Assembly (NCBI GenBank): GCA_039111635.1
Contig: JBCAQO010000008.1
Location: 868,001-932,000, forward strand
Direction of reading: 5' to 3'
From: Heterobasidion occidentale
Lineage: Eukaryota; Basidiomycota; Agaricomycetes; Russulales; Bondarzewiaceae
Length of the DNA stretch: 64,000 bases
How positions within the stretch are numbered: the first letter of the stretch is position 1; each line of letters starts with the position of its first letter. The notes beneath the pieces are model-generated. The model was given only the letters and a program-made list of their open reading frames with translations. It searched no databases and was not told the DNA's origin. Positions 55,901-64,000 of the stretch are shown piece after piece. The translations under genes were made by a program, and so were the position numbers.

Positions 55901-56226
55901 TGGCGTGTGGCGGAGCGTGTGTGCGGTTCTTGGGTTCTTGGGGTTGGGCTCTGCTTCGGTCTTCGGTCGGGTGGGCTTCGGCTTCGGTTGCCCTCGAAAA
56001 TTGACCCGCAGGCGCGCCTTTGGCGGTGTGCCGTCATCGTCGTGGTCGTCGTGGTCGTCGACATCGTTGGGTTCATGCCATGGATAGTCTAGCTGCGCGA
56101 CAGTGCTGACCGTGATTTTTCGTTTGGGGGGGACGGTGCACAGGTCGCGAACGCGAAGATCGCCGCGGACTTTTTGGACGAGATCAAGATGAACATCCCC
56201 GGTGCGGAGCTGGGGCCGTGGCCATG
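52949..56226 (+). CDS. Yrb2/RanBP3-like Ran-binding protein
   Basis: A C-terminal Ran-binding domain is assembled from four exons: LTGEEEEETLRHVRGKLFVL, the segment ending NVRRADGGGARL, MRKEAVYAVILNVALF...DPRYLRFSVIEDG and VANAKIAADFLDEIKMNIP, ending PWP at 56226. Before it is a long disordered part with KRKR-type basic clusters, acidic runs, an SYASAASPFA / SLFGSKK block characteristic of Yrb2 proteins, and a Ser-Gln/Ser-His repeat near 54990-55040. It binds RanGTP and helps Crm1-dependent nuclear export. Early exons: 52949-53057 region, one from about 53130, one from about 53341. The join at 54248/54351 is off by one base, so an exon edge or the sequence is wrong there. The last intron is unusually long (about 375 bp). 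Confidence 0.82.
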
Positions 56227-57226
56227 ACGTGGGCGGCGCTGCGTGTTTTTTTCATTACCTCCGCTTGTTACAATCTGCTTTTCTACTATTCAATGTCTGC
56301 TTTGTGCTCTGTGCTTTCTGTGTGTCGCATTGCGTGGGACGGGACGACGCGAAGAGGGCTCGGGAGGATGGCGGCGGCGCGGTGCGGCGCGGTGTGATTA
56401 AATTTGCGCGGGTGCTTGCGTCGTTGAGTGTCGGCGACGGGGTGCGTATTACATGCGAGCGTGCGCTGCGGCTGTTCTGGCGGGTGACGCAAGGGAGTTG
56501 CCGCTGCGCGGATCGTGAGGAAGCGCAAGGAAGGCGCGAAGCTGCGGGAGACGGCCGGGGCGCCGATGGGCTGATGCCGACAGGGCCCGGGACGCACTGT
56601 TCTTGAGTGATGGACGTGCGTCTTTGTCACAGGACCGGCGGAAGCATTTGTGGACGGGGGTTCGATCGCCTCTCGTGCGCCTGCCTGCGCGGACACGCCG
56701 GGGCCGCGCCGTTCGGGCTGTGGGCACGGCGTGGCGCATAGGTGTGTGTGCACTGGGTTTGCAGTGCGGACGCCGACGGCGGACGAACATATCGATGAAT
56801 TGCGGCGACGGGCAGCGCGGTGGCGCAGCTGCCAGGCGTGTGTGCGATCTGAGATCCCAGATCGAGGACCGTCTCGCCGATTTCCGCTCTCGCGCCACCC
56901 GCTGCCCTCCCGCCCTCTCCCCACACACGCCTCGCTGCCATCCTCGCCTGCGAACGTCGTCTGCGTCGAGCAGCACACCCGCGTACATTTCGCCCACTCG
57001 CGCGAGGCCGCACTCCGGGGCGGCGCGGGAGACGGAGGGTGCAGATCTCGATCTCGCGTTCCTGTGATCGCTCAATTCGCTTTTTCGGTGGCTCGCGTTC
57101 TCGCCGGTCGCTCGCCCTTCGCCTTCGCCTTCTCTCGTCTCCCTCCCTCGTCCTCCCCTCGTCCTCCCTTCGTCCCCGTCCCCGTCCCCGGCCCTCGTGC
57201 ATTCTTTCAGTCGTCGACGTGGAGCC
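56227..57226. other. Intergenic and RXT3 promoter
   Basis: No supported gene; open frames on both strands are GC artefacts. The plus strand is pyrimidine-rich from 57100 to 57210 (repeated CCCGTCCCCG), a likely leader. A CTTTCAG/TCGTCG at 57210 could be the acceptor of a leader intron. Confidence 0.5.
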
Positions 57227-57283
57227 ATGAACGTCGCCGCGCTGCTCCAGGACTCGCCGTCCGAGGACCACGCACGGCGCAGA

Positions 57284-57322
<39 letters not shown>

Positions 57323-60070
57323 CAAACACCCCTCCGGCAGCAGGCCCCTCCCCCTCCCGCATACCACCCGCACTCGTCCCCGCCGCCCCTCCACGACCGC
57401 GAGCGCCCACCCGTCACCCACGATCAGCCACCACAACATCCGCATCCGCAGCAGCAGCATCCCTCCACCGCCCCTCCGCCCCTCCACCACCGTCTCCCCC
57501 AACACCTCCCCCCGCCCCCCGTCCAGCACCACCACCGCAGCCCCCCCGACTTCCCCGCCGCCCACACACACGCCCTCGGCCACGGCCCCCCGCCCGCCTT
57601 CGCCCCCGATTTCGGCCCGAAGAATAAGCGCCGCGCGTCGTCGTCCGCCGCGGACCCCGCGCACCACCTCCAGGAGTACGACTTCCAGGCCCAGCCCGCA
57701 GAGTACGACTATGCGCGCCCGCACCACCAGCAGCACCACCAGCAGCACCACCCCCACACGTCCCCGCTCGCCGCGCGCATCCAGTCCCAGCCCGGCTCTC
57801 CGTACTTGGTAGGCCGCCAGCAGCAGCAGCAGCAGCCGCCATCGGCCGCGCTCCGCATGCAGCCGCACCCGCTCGCCCACACGCCGCCCCCATCATCATC
57901 ATCATCATCATCGATGTACCTCCCCCCGCCCCCCGCCTCGCCCATGCACCCCCGCGCGCGCGAATACAGCCCCGAGCGCGACCGCGAGCGGGACCCGGCG
58001 GGGCGCATGCCCAAGCCCCCCGCGCCGGGCCCGCCGCTGTATCCCGCACAGACGGGCCCGGGCGTGCCCTCGCCCCAGCCGCCCCACGCGCACGCACACG
58101 CGCCGCCACAGCCCTCGGGCGCGCCGTACCCCGCGCGCGACCAAGGCTACAGCGAGCCCTCGCCGATGTACACCGGCGCCGCGCACGCGCACGCGCACGC
58201 ACACCCTCACGCGCACCCTCTCGCGCTCGCACACGCACACTCGCACGCACACTCGCATTCTGTCGAGCGCGCTCGCCCCCCTCTTCCCCCGCCTCCCGCC
58301 CCCCTCCCGCACCCGCACCCGCACCCGCACGCTTCTTCCCCGCGCGCGCACCCGCTCCCGCACCCGCTCCCCCTCCACGCACACGCACACGCACACGCAC
58401 ACCCGCACCCGCACCCGCACCCGCACGCCCTCCCGCAGGGCTTCGCGAGCCCCGGGCCCCCGCCCCCGCCGGCGCGCCGGCGCACCGCCGAGAGCCCCGC
58501 CATGGCGAGCTTGCAGTCCGACAACGGCGGCGGGGGCGGGGGCGTTGGCGGCGAGCGACTCGCGCCCGGCGGTGCCGGCGTCGGTCTCGGAGCCGGAGCC
58601 GGTGCCGGTGCAGGGGTTGGAGGGGCGCGGCACGTGGTTGGTGGGGCGAGTGTGGCGCAGGCGGCGCCGCAGTACCGTGGTATCGTGAACACCGCCGGCA
58701 GCGGCGGCAGCGGCGGCACTGGGAGCGCGAGCGTGAACATGCCTGGGGGCGTTGGCGTTGGCGTTGGCGTTGGAGCTGGAGCTGGACTGGGCGTTGGGGT
58801 GGGGCCTGGGATGCCGGGGCTGCCGCTCCCGCCGAGCGTGCTTGGGCTTGGACGCGAACGCGAGCGTGAGCGCGAGAGAGAGTGGGAGAGGGAGAGAGAG
58901 AATAGGGAGCGGGAGAGAGAACGCGAGAGGGAAAGAGAGAGGGAGAGGGAACGAGACGCGGAGATGGAGCGCGCGGCGCGGAGGAGCAGGGGCGGTGGGA
59001 CGCCGCTCGGCCAGGCGTCGCCCTCGAGCTTCGCGCCGCGCGGGGCGTCGCCGCCGCCGCCGCCGCCACCACCACCGTCGTCGTCGTCGTCGCTGCCGCC
59101 ATCGTCATCGCATCTGCACGCGCGCGGGCATTTAGGGATGGGGATGCCGTCGTCGTTTGCGGGTATGACGCGTGGGCGGAGGGGCGAGGGGGAGTATGAG
59201 CGGGAGGTGCGGGAGGAGGAGGGAGACAGGGAGAGAGACTGGGAGAGAGACAGAGACTGGGAGAGAGAACGTGAGAGAGACTGGGAGCGGGAGAGGGAGA
59301 GGGACGGGGACGCGAGCAGAGACAGAGACAGAGAGCGCGACAGGGACAGGGACAGGAGGGACCGCGACCGTGACCGAGAGAGGGACAGGGAACTGGAGCA
59401 GAGGCAGCGCGCGGATATGGAGATCATACGCGCTGCGGCGGCCGCGCGGCGCGGGGAGGACGGCGGTGGCAGCGCGGGGACGGGGACGAGGACGGAGAGG
59501 GTGCACGGTGGGCATGGGCAGGTGAGTCTTGCGCTTTGGTCTGTGGACGCGGTTCTTTGCGTCGCGCGCACACATACGCACACACCCTCCCGTTCCCGTT
59601 CCCGTTCCCGTTCTTGGTCTCGTTCTTGATCTTTGTGTTCCGATGTCTGTGTCCGTGCGCAACACTGACGCGCGCCGTTCGTTCTTTCTCGCTAGGCGCC
59701 AAAGAGCAAGGGCGCGTCTGCGCCGGGCACGAGCGTGCTGGACCTCTCCGCGGGCCCTGGCGCGGGCCCCAACATGGGCATGTCGCCGCCGCGCAACGAG
59801 ATCCAGCTGATACCGATGCCGTCGGCCTCGGCCTCGGGCTACGCCCCGTCTACCGCGAACACGACGACGACGACGACGACGACGGCGATCGTGGCTACGC
59901 CCGTGGGTCCCTCTGCTGCGCTTCCACAGCAGCAGCAGCAGCAAGGTCCGGGCGGCGTGCCGGCGGCGTCTGGGTCGTCTGGGGCGCCGGACAAGTATGC
60001 GCCGGGCGGCGCGCGCAAGTCGTATGGAGGGGCGCAGGGGATGTCGCCGCCCCACCCGCATGCGCACCAA

Positions 60071-60102
<32 letters not shown>

Positions 60103-62630
60103 TGCGCATCCACACCAGCAGCACCCGCAACTGCAGCAGCTTCAACAACACCAACACCCGCATTCACATCCTGTGCAGCATCCTGTGCAGCCTCCGCATC
60201 AGCACGTACATGTTCATCCGCACGCGAATGTGCACCATCCGCCGGGAGGCGGCGGCGGCGGCGGCAGCGTCGGCGGTGGCGCAACTGGGTTGGGTGTGGG
60301 CGCGGCTGGAGGCGGTGGGGGAGTCCATGGGCACGCGCATCACGCGCAAGTGCACCCCGCGCACCAGCACGTCCACCCGCAGCCTGCGCACGCGCACACC
60401 GTGCTCGGCCCCGGCGGGAGCAGCGCGCCACCGTTCACGCACCGCCGCACGCCCCCGCTGCCCGTCCCCGGCACGTTCTCCGTCCCACCCCAGCCCCAGC
60501 AGCACCCACGCCAGCACCAGCACCCGCAGGCGCAGGCGGGGCACTACCCCCCGCCCCCGCAGATGCAGGGCCCGGCGCAGATCTCGCCCCCGGGACAGAT
60601 GCACGCGCCCGGCCAGGCGCACGCGCACGCGCAGGGCCTGTCGTTCATGCCCGCGCCGACGCTCCCGCCGGTCCACCTCGGCGCCTTCGTCTTCCCCCAC
60701 ACGCCGTTCCCGTACTTCCCGCCCGCCGCGTGGTCCCACCCACACGCACCCGCGGGCACGCGCGCGCCCCCGGAGACGCGCGCGACGCTGCTGATCCCCG
60801 CGCGCTTCCTCCCGCCCGCGCGCCCCGCGCAGCTCGACAGCGGGCGCGGGCTGCGGCTGTGGGGCGGGGGGCTCGCGGGCGCGTTCTGCGCGCGGCGGGT
60901 GTACACGGACGACTCGGACGTGGTCGCGTGCTGCGTGCACGCGGGGCTCGTTGGGTGGGCGGGGCTCGCGCGCGCGAGGCGCGAGGGGCGCGATTTGCGC
61001 GTCGAGGTGCGCGTGAGCAGGGAGGGGCGGTATGTGGGCGGGCCTGGGGCGCGCTTGCGCAGCGCGGCGGTGGAGAGGGAGAAGGAGGCGGAGGTGAGCG
61101 GGGAGACGGAGGCGGAGGCGGAGGCGGAGACGGAGGAGGAGGAGGGTAGGGAGGAGGAGGACGGGAGGGGCGTCGTTAGCATGGGGTGGGGGAACGGGCA
61201 CGACGGAGGGGGCATCGAGATATTGGAGATCGAGTTCGTGCTGGTGCGTGTCGCTCGAGCGGGCCTGTCTTCTTCCCGCGCGTCGCTGATTCACCTTTTG
61301 TTTTTGTCGCGCGTGCAGGCGGGCACCGCGCACAAAGCGCCCGGGCTCGGGCGGAAGAACCGCAAGCAGCGGCTGCTCGAGTACGCCGAGCGGCGCAGCG
61401 CGCTGCTGCTCGCGAGCGGGCACCGCAAGCGGCGGAGGCGCCCGGCGATGGGGTCCCTCGACGCGCGCGGCGGTGACGGCGACGGCGACGGCGAGGAACA
61501 GCAGGACGCGGAGCCGTACGGGGAGCTGTATTATGACGACGCGGATGCGGACGAGCGCGAGCGCGCTGCGGCGCGCATGACGATCGTGTTCGCCGGCGGG
61601 GCGGGCGCGGAGCCTGGGTACGTCGCGCGCTCCGTCTTGCCGTCCTCCTCGGCGTGTGCTGACCTCGCCGGTCTGACCCCACAGGTTCGCATACGACCCC
61701 GCGGTCTTGCGCGCGGTGCTCTTCCAGCCGCCCGCAATTATGCCGCCCGCGCGCGCGACGCGCCCCGAGAGCCGCGCTAGGCCGGCGAAGCGGCGTAAGC
61801 TCAGCGAGCCGGCGCCCCGCTCGGACGTGGATGCAGACGCGGACGTCGCGGCGGGCTTTGCGGAGGACGAGGCGGGGGCGGGGGCGGGGGCGGAGTCGCG
61901 CGCGCGGGACCTTATTCTCGAGACGTCGTGCGAGCGGTTCCTCGTCGCTGCTTGTGTGCCGGGCGGCGCGGAGAAGGAAAAGGAGAACGCGGGCGCGGCG
62001 ACGAGCGCGAGCGCCCGGCGGCGGTGGACGATATCGTTGGTCGCGGACGAGCCGGCGAAGCCTGCAGCCGCGACCCCGCCGCCGCCACCACCACCTTCTT
62101 CGACGACTCGGACCCTCACCAATGAGAACGAGAACGAGAACGAGGCCGAAAATGAGAATGAGATCGAGAAGGCGATGGCGGTGGATCTGGAGACGGCGCC
62201 GTTGCCGGAGCCGTCGACGGACATCGCCCTGGGCACGACGCAGCTCTCCGATCCGTCTGTCGCGCCGTCGCCCGAGCATGTGGTTGCTGGCACGGACGGC
62301 GCGCGCTCGCCGACGCAACCCCCGCCTGACGCGTCCCCATCGACCGAGACCGCTCCAGCTCCTCCCGCACCCGCGCTCTCCGCGCCCACCAAAAACACTC
62401 TCGAGCGGCAGCCGTCACCGCCGTCGGCGTCGATGCCGCCGCCGCCAATGCAACGCGCTTCGGCTCCCGAGCCAAAGCAAAATACGCAGGTCCTCCACGT
62501 GTTGCAGCGCGACCTGGACGAGTCGAATATCGAGTTTGACAAGGCCGAGGTGCGGATCCTCGGCGACGTGGGTGCGGACGGGATGCGCAGGGGTTGGGCG
62601 ATCGAAGTGCGAAGGTGGCGGTGGGCGTGA
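57227..62630 (+). CDS. Rxt3 subunit of the Rpd3L histone deacetylase complex
   Basis: Four exons (57227-59521, 59696-61243, 61319 to about 61619, 61685-62630) read in frame to roughly 1700 residues. The Rxt3 domain is at residues ~1120-1320: RATLLIPARFLPP, RLWGGG and VYTDDSDVVACCVHAG, the family hallmark. The rest is low-complexity: poly-Gln, His-Ala/His-Pro runs (58080-58440), Arg-Glu dipeptide runs (58855-58965, 59215-59400) and Gly-rich stretches, with a basic KRRK near the C-terminal region. Yeast Rxt3 is about 300 residues, so the homologous part is a small fraction here. It acts in transcriptional repression in the nucleus. Long frames on the other strand are shadows. Confidence 0.8.
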
Positions 62631-62906
62631 TAGTCGTCGTATTTTTGATTTTGAATTTTCTAGAGCTCAGAGCGGTGTCCAGGGCAAAATTGGGTCTTAC
62701 TGTGTCTTGTTTACGATTATCGCAGTGTATTTATTGATGAAATTTGTGTCGTTGACTGTTGCTCGGGTTGACTCAAGCTGAAGGTGTTCGATGCAAAGGC
62801 ATAATCCCGAGAGAAAAATGGTGTGCATTTTGGATGGCATGCATGGTACATGGCGTAACGATATAAGTCATAGGAGAGCGAGTGAGGACAACAAAAAGCG
62901 AAACGA
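62631..62906. other. Convergent 3' region, RXT3 and RPL11
   Basis: 276 bp between two stop codons facing each other, AT-richer than its surroundings; probably both 3' untranslated regions. Confidence 0.6.
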
Positions 62907-63621
62907 TCATTTCTGAGTAAAACGGTGAAGATATCAGTACACCGCAAAGCGTTGAAAGAGTGAAATGTCAAGCTCACGAGGATGATACCGTCGAATCGCT
63001 GCTTGAACCAGGCCATCGTGTCGTCCTTCTTCACCCGGTGCTGAGGACCTATCCGCGCGGTCCTCTCCCTCCTCTTCGCAACACGGTTCCCTGGCCGACC
63101 CATGACGACGAAGAAATCCATGCCAAAGATACCAATGCCAGGGTCGTACCGGGCACCGAGATCGATGTGCTCCTGAATGCCGAAGCCAAAGTTGCCGGTC
63201 TCGGAGAAGTTGCGGCGGCGGAGCTCGTACTCCTTGACTTTCAGGCCGCGCTCGAGGATCTCCTCGGCCTTGGGGCCGCGGATGGTGACGTGCACGGCGA
63301 TCTTTTCGTTGCGACGGATGCCGAACGTGCGCACGGTGTAGCGCGCCTTGGACGTCACGGGCGTCTGACCCGTGAGCTGCTCGAGGACTTTCGAGGCTCG
63401 CGTCAAGCGATCACCGGACTCGCCAACGGAGATGTCTGCGCAACGGGTGGGGTTTCAGTGAGCGGGGGTAGAGGGCTGTGCGGAGCCTATAGGGACGCAC
63501 TGATGACGAGCTTCTCGATGCGGAGCTCTCGCATGGGGTTGGTGGGGGCGGTCTTGGTGTCGGCCTATGATGTCGGGGTCAGAAACAACGTCTCGGACGA
63601 CGGGGAGAACATGCGCACCAT
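62907..63621 (-). CDS. 60S ribosomal protein uL5 (RPL11)
   Basis: Four coding exons: 63621-63619 (ATG alone), 63564-63501, 63435-62978 and 62912-62907, all GT-AG, giving 176 residues as expected for the family. Clear uL5 sequence: [64 protein letters not shown] and [10 protein letters not shown], with final Lys in the last exon. It binds 5S rRNA in the large subunit. Intron 1 directly follows the start codon, and the last exon has only Lys and the stop. Divergent from tRNA-Ile, 208 bp away. Confidence 0.93.
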
Positions 63622-63742
63622 GTCGTGTGTGCCGTGTGTGTCGTTGTCGGGGATCTTACCTTCGAGGGCGCTGTTAGTACTTGTTTGTCCCCCAACTTTC
63701 CATTCCCTCTTCGGCGTCGGTGGCTTGGTACTGCATAGTTAT

Positions 63743-63758
63743 CCCGGCATATGCCGGG
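63743..63758. promoter_or_regulatory. Perfect 16-bp palindrome upstream of RPL11
   Basis: CCCGGCATATGCCGGG, about 120 bp upstream of the RPL11 start codon and 70 bp from the divergent tRNA. It could be a transcription-factor dimer site or part of the 5' leader; no known site is recognised. Confidence 0.45.
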
Positions 63759-63829
63759 AGGAGATCTCACAAGGGTGAGGCCGGTCATTTACAGCGTGAT
63801 TGATTTGTACAGGTGGTTCAGACTTCATC

Positions 63830-63903
63830 GGCCGACTAGCTCAGTTGGTTAGAGCGTCGTGCTAATAACGCGAAGGTCTTGGGTTCGATCCCCACGTTGG
63901 CCA
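63830..63903 (+). tRNA. tRNA-Ile (anticodon AAU), second copy
   Basis: 74 nt, identical base for base to the minus-strand copy at 52741-52814, with anticodon loop CTAATAA and no intron. Flanks differ except for CATC just before the gene. T-rich runs follow from about 63912, and ATG-proximal sequence of RPL11 lies on the other side. Confidence 0.95.
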
Positions 63904-64000
63904 TGTACATTTTCACAAGTCCTTTTCTTTTATGCAGCTGTTGATTGGTCTTTGGCTGATGGCAGTTGGCCATGGAATTGGATATGAAGCATATTATATA

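Noticed and set aside
60164..62542. A 792-codon open frame on the minus strand over the RXT3 gene, and similar long antisense frames at 54538-55755, 57414-59108 and 58207-59583
   Set aside because: They lie opposite well-supported exons in very GC-rich DNA where stops are rare. Their translations are Arg/Ala/Ser or Pro runs with no domain, and they cross real introns.
1..64000. CRISPR arrays, bacterial operons, ribosomal RNA genes
   Set aside because: None was seen. All genes are eukaryotic with introns, and the short repeats present are microsatellites, retrotransposon motifs or LTRs.

Overview
The window is from a filamentous basidiomycete, most likely a wood-inhabiting Agaricomycete. The evidence is short GT-AG introns (about 50-60 bp), an F-box protein of the type expanded in Agaricomycotina, two tandem TRI5-like sesquiterpene synthases, chromodomain-bearing Ty3/gypsy retrotransposons and very GC-rich genes full of homopolymeric amino-acid tracts. 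It splits into a repeat half (1-29206) and a gene half (about 30400-64000).

Repeat half. Three copies of one Ty3/gypsy chromovirus family (here T1) and one copy of a second family (T2) are nested. T2 (plus strand, oldest) runs from 12583 to 29206 and is cut twice. Its reverse transcriptase is broken at 12582/12583 by T1-b (minus strand, 4354-12582). Its post-pol ORF is broken at 17461 by T1-c (plus strand, 17462-28249, a complete element flanked by the 5-bp duplication CTAAC). T1-b is itself broken at 4353/4354 by T1-a (plus strand, only its 3' part, 1-4353, is in the window). Because T1-a sits head-on inside its relative, the left end looks like a 2.4-kb-arm inverted repeat. T1 has gag (CCHC knuckle), aspartic protease, RT, RNase H, integrase and chromodomain. 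After pol, both T1 and T2 carry an extra ORF with a TATA box just upstream, and T1 has about 2.5 kb of 3' non-coding DNA packed with a degenerate short motif. Ten nucleotides just inside the T1 5' LTR pair exactly with the predicted 5' end of the element's own transcript, as expected for Tf1/sushi-type self-priming. No copy has an intact pol.

Gene half. Two tandem, apparently intact 315-aa TRI5-like terpene synthase genes (30574-31822 and 33721-34953, minus) have identical exon lengths and lie in a 3.1-kb tandem segmental duplication. A gene-poor stretch follows, with a diverged tandem repeat and a small terminal-inverted-repeat element (37868-38246). Then come a REG1-type PP1 regulatory subunit (40060-43461, plus), an F-box protein (45273-47209, minus), a secreted GH35 beta-galactosidase (47845-52468, plus), a tRNA-Ile(AAU) gene (minus), a Yrb2/RanBP3-like Ran-binding protein (52949-56226, plus), an Rxt3 subunit of the Rpd3L histone deacetylase (57227-62630, plus), ribosomal protein uL5/RPL11 (62907-63621, minus) and a second, identical tRNA-Ile(AAU) gene (plus).

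The genes do not form a pathway. The terpene synthases and secreted galactosidase are accessory metabolism; the rest are housekeeping genes of signalling, transport, chromatin and translation. Intron positions were read by eye from splice sites and reading-frame continuity. The REG1 C-terminal half, the middle of the galactosidase and one Yrb2 junction remain uncertain.
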